Source: Prinsepia uniflora (taxonomy: Eukaryota; Streptophyta; Magnoliopsida; Rosales; Rosaceae). From it: a stretch of 64,000 nucleotides of DNA. Made by a program: the position numbers and the translations under genes. How positions within the stretch are numbered: the first letter of the stretch is position 1; the number at the start of each line of letters is the position of its first letter. Shown in pieces: positions 49,264 through 62,328 of the stretch. The stretch spans positions 8,280,235 to 8,344,234 of the forward strand of contig CM064868.1 of NCBI GenBank assembly GCA_032719365.1. The letters run 5' to 3'. A model generated the notes under the pieces. It ran no database searches. It was given only the letters and a program-made list of their open reading frames with translations, and was not told the DNA's origin.

Positions 49264-52200
49264 TGTCAGGGCCCACCCCTAATCCCCCGGGATTAAGGGC
49301 TAAACCCCGCTCCCGTCTAACGTACGCATGACACGAGGGCTAAACAACCGCCTAACCTCCGTGTGACACGTAAGTCGGACAAGGGAGTTCCAGACCAACC
49401 ACCTCAACAACCTCAAACGTCTCAGAGTGCACAGAGTCTACTGTGGATGGTGCATGTGATGTCTCCATCTCTCTCAACCGACAGCCTGCACTGCAGCAAC
49501 CTGGAGGGTATCGAAAACACGAAAAGACTGTGAGTGGACAAAAATAAAGTTTAAATTCAAAACAGTTATCAGAAAACACAAACAGTTATACCCTCCGTGT
49601 TAAAAACCAATGCATGCATATCAATTACGTCATAAAACAATATACGAAAACCAAACACAATTTCCTTTTTCCAATCCCGGGCCTCAGCCCAAAATCACCG
49701 AAAACCATCAAATCCGGGCCACTGGCCAAAACATCATCATCAAAACTAGTGAAACCCAAAACACATTTAAAGCCACGTTCTCATCCATCGAACCTGCTGG
49801 ATCTATCCGAGTCTTTAAACTCCCGAGTCTTTAAACTCAATCCAGGCCTCAATAATATCCGAGTCTTTAAACTCCCGAGTCTTTAAACTCATGGCCTACG
49901 GGGGAAATCAATATATCCGAGTCTTTAAACTCCCGAGTCTTTAAACTCAATCCGGGCCCGTCCCCCGTCCAATCAATATCCGGGTCTTTAAACCCAATAA
50001 CCAGATCCAGCAAATCCAATCCCAAAACCATGTGAAATCCTTTTTGCAATTCCAAGTCCATGTCCAAACCCGAATCCGAAACCACTGGTCTGATGCCCTT
50101 CCGGCATCCATAACCGTCATTCCGAATCCAGACCCAGAACTCATTTCCTTCTCATTTCCCGGTCCGAGTCCGCAACCATCATTCCGTAAGCCGGCATCCG
50201 GAATAACCATTCCGAACCCAAACCCGAAATCCACTTCAAGTCCCGAATCGAATCCCGAATCGTCACCCGGGATTTCGATTCCGAAACTCGAGATCTCATT
50301 TCTGAAAACACCTTTGAACTGGGCCTCAGGCCCGAAAATACTTTTCAAAATCCTTTTACTTTCCTTGAAATCCAACCGTATTTCAAATCCCGAAATCAAC
50401 CATTAAAACCAGGTTCAAATTACAATAGTTATCAAAACCTCGTAAAACGTGAAAACCGTCATTTTCCTCGAAAAATGTGCACAAACCACAAACCATCACA
50501 ACTATAATCAAATCATAGAATCCAGTATAGAAATCCTATAAAAACATATATGCATGCATCAAGAGTTAGGAAGCAAAGTCCACTCACAGACCATTTCGAC
50601 GTCGCCTCGTTACGCGCGCACCTATGCCATTCTCTGCCAAACCATTATCCTCGGCTTTCCCAAACCTGTCCAAATCCCATAAAGAGATCACTACCTACTT
50701 CACAAAGGTCATACTAAAGCCCCATAATTTTCCCGGATTTTTAACTATTTTTAACCCAGCCCTAAAACCTTCGGACAGCCCGAAACATATCGAGACGATG
50801 TCCGATCGACTCGAAACCAACGCCAAAATGTTCGTTACATCAAATACTTTAAAAGTCATGTTGACTAATTTCCCAAATTACCCCTCACGTGCCCCCACGC
50901 GCGTCCAGAAGGTTCTGCGCGTGAAATCCACGCGCGTGAACAGTGTCACCAGCAACCTCAGGTGAACCCGGTTCACCTGGTTTGAACCGGTCCGGTCCAG
51001 CCGTGAACCGGCGTTCACGGTTTTCATCCCATTTTCATCCATTTTTAATCCCGTTGAATCCCTTAGTTTCGTCCTATCCTCCTTAATCCATTCCCCACCA
51101 GAAAACCCAACATCGAAGTCCTTAGCTCGTCGACTTCGAATTTGAAAACATTTACCCGAAACCCCTGTTTCGGTTCCCAGCTAATCAAACATTCCCCCCA
51201 TCGCGGCAACAACTTATTCGACTCCTAGGGACCTCCTGAGTCTCATAACACCTACCAAAAGCCTCGACTCGTACCCAAAACCCACAACTATTGATTTTAA
51301 CCAAACTGGGAAAACAGAGGACCGTGGGCAATTACCTGTGTTCTGACCTCCGCCGTGCACGCCGCTGTGCTCCTCTCGGTTCACAAAGCTCCGCTCAGGT
51401 CCCTGAACACTTCCACCCGTCCAATTTTGGAGATTGATCGATCGGGGTGCACAACCGTGCACAAAACCCCTGCCCTGTTCTCTGGTTTTTTCCTCACTTC
51501 TCACACACCTCACATACTCATCGTCACGCCCAAATCCTCACAGATACAATCACTCCCTCTCCTAGCTCTCCTTTGAACATCACAGAACCTCACAACACTC
51601 ACCCGGTTCAATCAATTCCTCCCTCAGCTCACCTCTGTTTTTCCCCCCTTCGGCTAAACTCAACATACACACACGACACAATTTTTAAACACACTCATGC
51701 ACGGCCTAGAACCCACTAGAGCCCTGCCACATGTCACAATCTTCTCCCTTCTCACACAAAAATCTCCTCTCTGCCTTGGACAAGTGTCCCAATCTGATTG
51801 CACCATGCCCCCCCCAGCCAAAAGACCAAAATACCCTTCTTAACTCCAAAATTACCATTTTACCCTTACCGTTTTAGACCCGTAACTTGCCCGTCCTAAC
51901 TCCGATAAACACGTGCCGCCTGTCGTTGAATTCAGGACGACGAGATCTACCCAACGGTCCAAGGTCAACATGTCAAAACTCGGTCGTAGGAAAAGTCAAC
52001 TCTTTCCCCCCTAATTTAGTCAAATTACGGTTATGCCCTCAACCTTCCGAACATCATAACTTTTCCTCCGGTTGTCCGAATAAAACCTGCCACCTGTCTA
52101 CGGACTCGTGACGTCCTAAACTACGTCACAGTCAAGGGCTAACACTCAACCAATCGGTAATTCAAAAAGTCAACTTTTCGTCTACTATTCACAAGGGCAA

Positions 52201-52268
52201 AATCGTCCATTTACACAAAATTTTACAAAATTACCTTTTTACCCTTCCCGAAGGTACGGGTTGTTACA
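49264..52268 (-). repeat. LARD LTR B (shared middle LTR)
   Basis: 3005 bp, serving as end of one unit and start of the next. It agrees with LTR C in the first 1.65 kb. In the second half it has a few private changes, for example near 51250, 51666, 51794 and 52081. Confidence 0.92.
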
Positions 52269-53313
52269 ATCTACCCCCCTAAAAAGAATTTCGTCCCTGA
52301 AATTCCACAGCTAGTTCCCGACACCTAGGGTCTCCTACCTGGTAATCAACACTAGGTTAACAACAACTTCTCCTGGGTTTCCTGTCTATCATCTCCACCT
52401 TGGGTATTTCACACCATCCCCAACTACTGTTACCATGGCCAACCCTCTCTTAGTAACAACTGTCTGGTGTACGCAAGGGAAACTCTATGAACAGAAAACA
52501 AAGGTATTTTACAATACCTCATATGGAGTACCCGATAGAATTCACAGAGCACATCCGCGCATACAACGACCGCACCTCCCTCGGCTGCTACGTCGGCCAC
52601 TAACGGAATAAATCTACAAAGTCCTAAAGGCAAACTCTAGCTTGTGGGTTCTCTCCTTCAATAACCTCATATCGTTCAGTTATAGTCACTCCTTTCCAAT
52701 TCCTTCCACGGAACTCACGAGGGTCCCTGACCATCCCTGCGACCTTAATCCCACCGATGGTCAACCTGTCCATACCGTTACGAAGCCTAGGTTCACCGAG
52801 CGTTAGCTGCTCTACTCTAATCACTCAACGACATCCTACCCAAACAACCACCACCTCGGCTGCACCTAGCAGCACCATCTCCAATCTGGCCGTAAATCGG
52901 CCCAAACCACAAGGACTACGATCCAGTAAGTCCATAGGGTACCTCAAACCATCCTTGTCGTTCGGGTTACCCAAACCCGCAATGACTACTCAACCTTACT
53001 GATCAAAGGTCACCGAGCCAAAACCACCTGGCCCAACCGGCCACCCACAATCGGCCTCCTTGGCCCCGTATCTTACTAACTCCACGAGCTACTCTCAGGC
53101 CCCTCGGGCCGACCAGCCTACTCATCCATAGCTCACTGGCTACGTTCCAGGTTACTTCTACACTACTATCGCTATGGTATCCAGGTTGCTGACGGGCTGT
53201 TCCACATCGAGACATCACATCCACAGTAGTTCCACACCACCCCAGTCGACATACCAACAACTCTGGGAACTAACCCTTACGCAGACCACTCAAAACCTCG
53301 CTCTGATACCAAT
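52269..53313 (-). other. LARD internal region 2
   Basis: 1045 bp, nearly identical to internal region 1 apart from a 1-bp deletion near 52724. Primer site at its right end and polypurine tract at its left end are both intact. Confidence 0.85.
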
Positions 53314-56300
53314 TGTCAGGGCCCACCCCTAATCCCCCGGGATTAAGGGCTAAACCCCGCTCCCGTCTAACGTACGCATGACACGAGGGCTAAACAACCG
53401 CCTAACCTCCGTGTGACACGTAAGTCGGACAAGGGAGTTCCAGACCAACCACCTCAACAACCTCAAACGTCTCAGAGTGCACAGAGTCTACTGTGGATGG
53501 TGCATGTGATGTCTCCATCTCTCTCAACCGACAGCCTGCACTGCAGCAACCTGGAGGGTATCGAAAACACGAAAAGACTGTGAGTGGACAAAAATAAAGT
53601 TTAAATTCAAAACAGTTATCAGAAAACACAAACAGTTATACCCTCCGTGTTAAAAACCAATGCATGCATATCAATTACGTCATAAAACAATATACGAAAA
53701 CCAAACACAATTTCCTTTTTCCAATCCCGGGCCTCAGCCCAAAATCACCGAAAACCATCAAATCCGGGCCACTGGCCAAAACATCATCATCAAAACTAGT
53801 GAAACCCAAAACACATTTAAAGCCACGTTCTCATCCATCGAACCTGCTGGATCTATCCGAGTCTTTAAACTCCCGAGTCTTTAAACTCAATCCAGGCCTC
53901 AATAATATCCGAGTCTTTAAACTCCCGAGTCTTTAAACTCATGGCCTACGGGGGAAATCAATATATCCGAGTCTTTAAACTCCCGAGTCTTTAAACTCAA
54001 TCCGGGCCCGTCCCCCGTCCAATCAATATCCGGGTCTTTAAACCCAATAACCAGATCCAGCAAATCCAATCCCAAAACCATGTGAAATCCTTTTTGCAAT
54101 TCCAAGTCCATGTCCAAACCCGAATCCGAAACCACTGGTCTGATGCCCTTCCGGCATCCATAACCGTCATTCCGAATCCAGACCCAGAACTCATTTCCTT
54201 CTCATTTCCCGGTCCGAGTCCGCAACCATCATTCCGTAAGCCGGCATCCGGAATAACCATTCCGAACCCAAACCCGAAATCCACTTCAAGTCCCGAATCG
54301 AATCCCGAATCGTCACCCGGGATTTCGATTCCGAAACTCGAGATCTCATTTCTGAAAACACCTTTGAACTGGGCCTCAGGCCCGAAAATACTTTTCAAAA
54401 TCCTTTTACTTTCCTTGAAATCCAACCGTATTTCAAATCCCGAAATCAACCATTAAAACCAGGTTCAAATTACAATAGTTATCAAAACCTCGTAAAACGT
54501 GAAAACCGTCATTTTCCTCGAAAAATGTGCACAAACCACAAACCATCACAACTATAATCAAATCATAGAATCCAGTATAGAAATCCTATAAAAACATATA
54601 TGCATGCATCAAGAGTTAGGAAGCAAAGTCCACTCACAGACCATTTCGACGTCGCCTCGTTACGCGCGCACCTATGCCATTCTCTGCCAAACCATTATCC
54701 TCGGCTTTCCCAAACCTGTCCAAATCCCATAAAGAGATCACTACCTACTTCACAAAGGTCATACTAAAGCCCCATAATTTTCCCGGATTTTTAACTATTT
54801 TTAACCCAGCCCTAAAACCTTCGGACAGCCCGAAACATATCGAGACGATGTCCGATCGACTCGAAACCAACGCCAAAATGTTCGTTACATCAAATACTTT
54901 AAAAGTCATGTTGACTAATTTCCCAAATTACCCCTCACGTGCCCCCACGCGCATCCAGAAGCTTCTGCGCGTGAAATCCACGCGCGTGAACAGTGTCACC
55001 AGCAACCTCAGGTGAACCCGGTTCACCTGGTTTGAACCGGTCCGGTCCAGCCGTGAACCGGCGTTCACGGTTTTCATCCCATTTTCATCCATTTTTAATC
55101 CCGTTGAATCCCTTAGTTTCGTCCTATCCTCCTTAATCCATTCCCCACCAGAAAACCCAACATCGAAGTCCTTAGCTCGTCGACTTCGAATTTGAAAACA
55201 TTTACCCGAAACCCCTGTTTCGGTTCCCAGCTAATCAAACATTCCCCCCATCGCGGCAACAACTTATTCGACTCCTAGGGACCTCCTGAGTCTCATAACA
55301 CCCACCAAAAGCCTCGACTCGTACCCAAAACCCACAACTATTGATTTTAACCAAACTGGGAAAACAGAGGACCGTGGGCAATTACCTGTGTTCTGACCTC
55401 CGCCGTGCACGCCGCTGTGCTCCTCTCGGTTCACAAAGCTCCGCTCAGGTCCCTGAACACTTCCACCCGTCCAATTTTGGAGATTGATCGATCGGGGTGC
55501 ACAACCGTGCACAAAACCCCTGCCCTGTTCTCTGGTTTTTTCCTCACTTCTCACACACCTCACATACTCATCGTCACGCCCAAATCCTCACAGATACAAT
55601 CACTCCCTCTCCTAGCTCTCCTTTGAACATCACAGAACCTCACAACACTCACCCGGTTCAATCAATTCCTCCCTCAGCTCACCTCTGTTTTTCCCCCCTT
55701 CGGCTAAACTCAACACACACACACGACACAATTTTTAAACACACTCATGCACGGCCTAGAACCCACTAGAGCCCTGCCACATGTCACAATCTTCTCCCTT
55801 CTCACACAAAAATCTCCTCTCTGCCTTGGACAAGTGTCCCAATCCGATTGCACCATGCCCCCCCCAGCCAAAAGACCAAAATACCCTTCTTAACTCCAAA
55901 ATTACCATTTTACCCTTACCGTTTTAGACCCGTAACTTGCCCGTCCTAACTCCGATAAACACGTGCCGCCTGTCGTTGAATTCAGGACGACGAGATCTAC
56001 CCAACGGTCCAAGGTCAACATGTCAAAACTCGGTCGTAGGAAAAGTCAACTCTTTCCCCCCTAATTTAGTCAAATTACGGTTATGCCCTCAACCTTCCGA
56101 ACATCATAACTTTTCCTCCGGTTGTCCGAATCAAACCTGCCACCTGTCTACGGACTCGTGACGTCCTAAACTACGTCACAGTCAAGGGCTAACACTCAAC
56201 CAATCGGTAATTCAAAAAGTCAACTTTTCGTCTACTATTCACAAGGGCAAAATCGTCCATTTACACAAAATTTTACAAAATTACCTTTTTACCCTTCCCG

Positions 56301-56318
56301 AAGGTACGGGTTGTTACA
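53314..56318 (-). repeat. LARD LTR C
   Basis: 3005 bp, ending GGGTTGTTACA directly before the ATACG duplication. It has two private changes near 54953 and 54962, close to the point where LTR A stops differing from B and C. Confidence 0.92.
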
Positions 56319-56323
56319 ATACG

Positions 56324-56583
56324 GACAACTATGGACAGACTTCTGGTATGTCTGGAGGGAGCCAGACACAGGTCAGTAAAGCCAGGAGTTGATCAAGATG
56401 ATGTGTTCAATCTTTAGGACCACATGCTAGAGTATTTGTTGTCACCCGATAGGAGGCCCGAGAAGTGCCAGGCGTAGTAATATGTATGTTATCTATTTTT
56501 TGTCATGATGCACGTGTTCTGACGAAGCCCAAGGCTACACATTCGTTTATTTCTCGGGGATTTTCATTATTGGTATATAAGGA
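56324..56583 (+). pseudogene. Gypsy protease remnant
   Basis: Continues the gag-pol interrupted at 45192. It contains the end of gag and a retropepsin-like block with GATHSF-type sequence (KATHSFISRGF, about 56528-56560). The catalytic Asp position is changed (the local sequence reads TKPKATHSF). The pol gene is then missing: an LTR begins at 56584, so reverse transcriptase, RNase H and integrase have been deleted. Confidence 0.7.
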
Positions 56584-58775
56584 TGTAACAACCTGGGATT
56601 TCAAAAATAATTTTGAAAAATTAAATTTGAGAAAATTAAAAGGAAAATGACCATTTTGCCCTTGTAGGGTCAATAGTTGATTTTTTGACTGGGACGTTAT
56701 TAGGACATTTCGTGAGAACCGTTATGTAGGTCTTGACCTCCTATGTATGTAGACATGTGGTATGTCAAAAATGGAGATCAGATAAATTCGTTTTGGGTCT
56801 AAATAGTGTAGGGGCATTTTAGTAATTTTGTCCTAAAGGGTAATTTAGTAAATTTTCATAAGACATAGGGTGATGTTAACACTTGTTTAGAACTTTCATG
56901 TATTTTCCTTGTTGCATCGACTTACCCTTTTGGGTATTATATACGCATTCATAAATGAAAGACTTTAGGGATTGTGTGAGGAAGTTTTGAATGGAACCAC
57001 CCAAACCGGTGAGCCATCAAACCTCAGAATTAACAAGAACCACCAGGAGAGCAAAGGGAGAAAAGGTAAACAGAGAGGGAGGAGAAAGGAAGAAGCTTGG
57101 TGAGGAGGAAACCTGAGAGAAAAAATTCATGGTCCAAAGCCATCGTTGAGTTTTCAACAAGAAAGCTCAAAACCAAGCCCATAAATAGTCCATGCAGTCT
57201 CTTGTGATCATTTTGAGATTGAAGGGGAGGAACTTTAAACACAGAGAAATCTGGAAATCGAAGAATAACCATTGGATGAACTTCGAAGCATGGTTGAGGA
57301 ATTAAGGTAAGTTTTTTCTTATATTTTTAGGTCATAGAACCCTTCTTATGTTAGTTTAGGGAATATTGGACATGTAAAGGATGGAAAAGAACAAAAAATT
57401 ATGAATTTAGGACCGGATCAAGGTTTCCGAGTCGGGCGACCTGAAATTAGGAATTTGGGTGAGGGAGATGATGAACAGTGGCTGGAGTGTGGCAACCATG
57501 CGCAGGGGAGAGTGATGACGCATGCCACCGTGTTTCAAATTCTGGTCAACATACATTTTCATGTTTTCGATGTTACAATCCAATGGTGTAGGTTTCGAGG
57601 GAATCAGACATCGTGTTTGGGTGGTTTTAGGTGTCCGAAGTGCATGTTTAATTTTAAAAATTTGTAATTAAATCCCAAAAATTAGGAATCAGATTAGGTG
57701 GTTACGTGGGACTTTTATAAATTGAAATTATGGTGTTTGCCACATAGCCCCCGAAGTCAGCTAGGAACGTTCGAAACAATAATAAATGACGAAATTTGAC
57801 CATGAGTGGAATTTTATTTTCTTTAAATTAATATGCATGCATATTAAATATTTAAAAAAATTTCTATGTTATTTCCATGATATTGGATTGCGTAGAATTT
57901 TATGTGAGTTCTGGTGATACGAAAATTACTTAAAGTGCACGTTTTACGAGATTTTGCTTATGATGAGTTTGTGCTTAGACCTAGATTTCTAGTTGTGGAT
58001 TTGGTTTAAAGTGTGGTATGTGGATTTTATTTCTAGTTGTTGGTTGATTACTCTTAGACATAGAGATGGACTCCGAATTCTGAGACTGGTATTATGATGA
58101 CTCAAACGTCGAGCTCGACTCCGAATTCTAAGTCGATTTTCACTCGGATGTCAAGTCGAGCTTCGAATCGCGAGTGGTTTGCCTACCAATAGTGCAGTTG
58201 GTATGATGATTGGTATTGAGCATCAAGGATAGGTTGATTATATGTGATTGTTGTGGTGATTTTGTGTATGATCTTTGTCGTAATTTATTGATGCTATTTG
58301 CTTTATGTACAATTTTCACGTATGTCGAGGTCATGAGATGTGTTCTATGTTAACCGAGATTTAATGGTTTTTTTTACCCATGCATAGTTTTATAAAATGG
58401 AGGGTGTAAACACATGTTTTCTAAATTATGTTTTTAAAAGGTTAATTTCGTCCACTCACATTTTTGTAGTTTTTACTTGCCCTCCACATCGTGTCACGAA
58501 GATGTGGAATTTCTTAGGAGCGGAGGCATAAACTAGATATTGTGTAGGTTTGGACATTTAGGGTAAAGTTTAGCACTTTGAGTTATGTTGTAAAGCTTAT
58601 GCTTTGTGTATCGTAACCTAAATGGTTATATAAAGTATCCCTGGTTTGGCAGTTAGACGGTTTTATCTTTATTGTGTAATCTTTTGAGATTATTCTCAAT
58701 GTTTTGGTTATTGATTGTCAGACGGGAGCATGATTCCTCACGGTTATCTAGGCATTGTGGGAAGGGGTCATGTCA
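56584..58775 (+). repeat. Gypsy LTR, second copy
   Basis: 2192 bp, TGTAACAACCTGGG...GGGGTCATGTCA. A primer-like sequence CTAGTATCAGAGCATAGG follows. It contains TGCATGCAT near 57833 and GTCCACTCAC at 58450-58459. Its left partner motif has decayed to ATGAGTGGAA near 57802. It is the partner of the split LTR ending at 44190. Confidence 0.8.
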
Positions 58776-61700
58776 ACCTAGTATCAGAGCATAGGTTTAA
58801 TGATATTGACAACACTTGTAGGGTGCATGATGTGTACTAAGGTGTGTTTATCACAAGAAAAGTAATGACTATGCCTTTAAGATGAGATCCTCGTGTACGA
58901 TCTGAAGATGAGGTAGAGCAAGCTAGAGAAGGTCCAGACATTGACAGAGCCCAACGTCTAGGGGCTACTACTTTTATGGGCGAAGGGAGCCTAAAACATG
59001 AAAAAGAATGGATTAATCGTATGGAATGAATCTTTAAAGTTATGTGGTGTCCATTGGACGATAAAGCATTAATAGATAATTTTCAGTTAAGTGTTTATGC
59101 TTACCAATAGTGGTGAGGGTTACAAATGACGGGATGGGATGCCTAGACTGTCAGGGCCCACCCCTAATCCCCCAGGATTAGGGACTAAACCCTGCTCCCG
59201 TCTGACTTACGCATGACACAAATGCCAGACTGACGTCTAACCCCCATGTGATGTCTCCGTCTTTAAACTCCCGAGTCTTTAAACTCCCAAGTCTTTTAAA
59301 ATCCCGAGTCTTTAAACCCAATTCGGGCCCGTCCCCCGTCAATCATAATCCGGGTCTTTAAACCCAATAACCAGATCCAGCAAATCCAATCCAAAGCCGT
59401 TTGAAAACCTTTTTCCATTTCCGAATCCGAATCCGCAATTTCATCAGGATCCCGAATCCAAAGCCAGAACTCATATCCATCTCCTTTCCATATTCGAGTC
59501 CGCAACCATCATTCCATAAGCTAGCATCCGAAATAACCATTCTGAACCCAAACCCGAAAATCCATTTCGAGTTCCAAACCGAATTCCGAATCGTCATCCG
59601 GAAATTCGATTCCAAAACCCGAAATCACGTTTCTTAAAACCACTTTTCTGAACTGGGCTTCAAGCCCGAAAACTCTTTCCAAAATCCTTTTACTTTCTTT
59701 GAAATCAAATCATATTTCAATCCCAAAATCAAATCATTAAAACCAGGTTCAAATCACAATATCCATCAAAATCTAGTAAAACATGGGATACCGTAATTTC
59801 CTCGAAAAAAGTGCACAAACCGTAAAGCATCACAAGCATAAATCAAATCATAGAATCAAGTATAGAAAACATATAAAAACATATATGCATGCATCACGAG
59901 TTAGAAAGCAAAGTCCACTCACAGACCATTCCGACGTCGCCTCGATACGCTCGCACTTACGCCGTTCCCAGCCATTCCGCTATCCTCGGCTTTCCCGAAC
60001 CTGTCCAAAGCCCATAACGAGGTTACTAACTACTTCACAAAAGTCCTACTCAAATCCCATAATTTTCCCGAACTTCTAAGCGTACTTTAAACGGGATTCT
60101 AAACCTTCGATCCTGCAGAACTAACCCGAAACAACGTCCGATCGTCCCGAAACTTGTCCCAAAAGATTCGTTACAACGAGTAGACTATAAACCTAGTTGG
60201 AAGTTTTCCCAGAAACCACCGCACGCGCCGCCCAAAGTGACTGTGCGTGGGCCTCACGCGCCTGCACACAGAGTCATCTTCAACCTCCGTCCAACCGGTC
60301 CAGACCGGCTCAGTCAAACCGAACCGGCGTGATCGGTTCTCCGCCGTCCGTCAGGCGTTTCTGCTCCTTTTTCCACCAGTAGCTTCGTCTCCTTCCTAGT
60401 AATCGATTCCCTTACTCAAAACACAACAACACGACCTCGAAACCACCTCCCTCAAGCTCGAACTAAAACCCGTCCAAAACCCTGTTTCAGCTCCCAGCCC
60501 ACCGTGTAATCCCCCGTCACGGTTTTGAACCCTAGAGCTTCCTAGGAACCTACTGAACCTAACTAGCACTTACAGACCCTTCGACCCAGTCCCAAAAGCC
60601 ACGACTTTCAGTTTGAATTAAACGGCAAAATAGAGCATATAGAGAAAATCGAGCAATTACCTGCGCTTAATCCACCACCGTGAGCTCCACCGTGCCTAAC
60701 CTGTCAAGCACAACTCCACCATCCTCTGAGCACCACCACCAGCCACGCTTGATAGAAACACGGCAGCACCATCACCAAACTCCCTCTCTGTTCTCTGATT
60801 TTCCCACTCACCACACACACCCACTCGACCTTCCAAACGTCCCCAGACACTCCCTTCCTCTCAAACACTTCTAGTCACACTCACTCACTCTCAAGAACTT
60901 ACACTCTCTCTGCAAGTTGATCAATTCCTCCCTCAATCTCACTCTCTGTTTTCTCCCTCGTGCACGACTCATAGAACACGGCCCACTTTTAATTTTGCCC
61001 GTGCAACTTGTAGAAGCCTCTAGTCAACTGCCACATGTCACAATCATGTGGTCCAAATCCAAAATATCCAATCCCTCTTGTACACTTGTCCTCATCTCCT
61101 TTGTACAAATCCCAAGGCACCAAAAAGACCAAAATGCCCCTGTGAGTCAAATTTACTATTTTGCCCTTCGCCGTTCTAGACCTGTAACTTACTCGTCCTA
61201 CGTCTGATGAAAGCATGCCGCCTGTCATTGAACTTAGGATGACGAGATCTACTTAACGGTCCTCGATCTACGTGTAAAAACTCTGTCGTGTGAAAAGTTA
61301 ACTTTTCCCCCTCTTTCAAGCAAATTACGGCAAGGCCCTCAACCTTCCGAACATCATAACTTCCTCCTCGGATGTCGGAATCAGGCGTGCCACCTGTCTA
61401 CGGACTCGTGACGTCCCAAACTACATCACAGGCATCGGTCAATGCCCAATTGACCGCCCGAACTCAAAGTCAACATTTTGCCCAAACTAGGGGCAAAATC
61501 GTCATTCTGGGCCTAATGTCCAAAGTAACCAACTAACCACCGATTAACTCAGTTAATCCGTTGCTAATCACTTCGCTAATCCCGACTCCCGGGATGGGTC
61601 GTTACATAGACCGTGACATAGGAAAATTTTAAATACATATTTCTACATCAGTTTTGTTCCTGTTGATATTGTGATGCTAAAGAGATGGAATTCCTACGGG

Positions 61701-62126
61701 TATAGCAAAGAAGTATGACGGTGGCCCAATATGAGCAGAATTTCTTAAGTCTATTTCGGTTTTCTCCAGCATTTGTAGCAACCGAGGCAGACAAGTGTAG
61801 ACGGTTTCAGTTGGATTTACATAGTGAAATTCAAGTTGCTGTAATACTAGGTTCATTTTCTACTCTGAGGGAATTATCATATTTCGCTATCCTGATAGAG
61901 GCAAGTTTGTCGATGCGACGGATAGGCAGGAGTTCTGGACTAAAACGTGAAAGTGTGTGTAAGGGTACCTCGAGTCAGAAAGTCCCAAGAAAAGATAGTA
62001 TTAACACTAGATCATATAGTAGTGATGGTGCGGGTTCAGGTTCGGGTAGTAGAAAGATTGGATTGGGTGGTACCCGATTTTGGAACCGAGATCACAAACA
62101 TATATCCAGTTTGGTATCAGAGCACT
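58776..62126 (+). pseudogene. Second gypsy primer site and gag remnant, interrupted
   Basis: A primer site at 58777-58794 is followed by gag-like sequence (58866-59148) that resumes after a solo LTR at 61612 and continues to about 62126. Gag blocks such as SMTVAQYEQNF and ATEADKCRRFQ are plain. It parallels the gag at 44191-45192, so the gypsy element also has an LTR-gag-LTR-gag layout. Stops in several places; no product expected. Confidence 0.75.
59149..61606 (-). mobile_element. Solo LTR of the LARD-like family in gag copy 2
   Basis: TGTCAGGGCCC...GGGTCGTTACA, 2458 bp, with perfect duplications TAGAC at 59144-59148 and 61607-61611. It is a shorter, diverged relative of LARD LTRs: the region holding the first GTGAGTGGAC motif is deleted (near 59250), but 'gagtctttaaactc' units and GTCCACTCAC (about 59913-59922) remain. 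Confidence 0.92.
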
Positions 62127-62328
62127 AGGTTGCTCATGTGGTGTTGCGCATGTGTTGGATGTGATGTCTATGAGCTATTTTCATCCCGTCATCAACCTGA
62201 TAGTAAGGGTAAAAATATAAAGTTAAGTGGGAATGAACCTCATATAGGTTTTATGTGGCACTAGATGCCGTGTTTTAGTGAGGTTTGACCCCCAATAGGG
62301 TCGAATAGACCCCGATGAGGGTTGAGTA
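62127..62328 (+). other. Short internal remnant with a primer-like sequence at its left edge
   Basis: TTGGTATCAGAGC lies at about 62111-62124 without an LTR before it, and about 200 bp of unassigned sequence follows before the next LTR starts. It looks like a recombination joint between gag and another element's leader. Confidence 0.4.

Larger units (their letters stand above)
45198..56318 (-). mobile_element. Tandem LARD-like array: LTR-internal-LTR-internal-LTR
   Basis: Three nearly identical 3.0-kb LTRs separated by two 1.05-kb internal regions form one 11.1-kb unit. It is flanked by a single perfect target duplication ATACG (45193-45197 and 56319-56323). In element direction (minus) each LTR begins TGTAACAACCCGTACC and ends GGGCCCTGACA. 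Each internal region starts with a tRNA-Met primer site TTGGTATCAGAGCGAGG and ends with a polypurine tract AGGGGGGTAGA. Neither internal region codes for gag or pol, so the element is non-autonomous, in the size range called LARD. The period is 4066 then 4050 bp; the 16-bp difference is one minisatellite unit. Confidence 0.93.
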
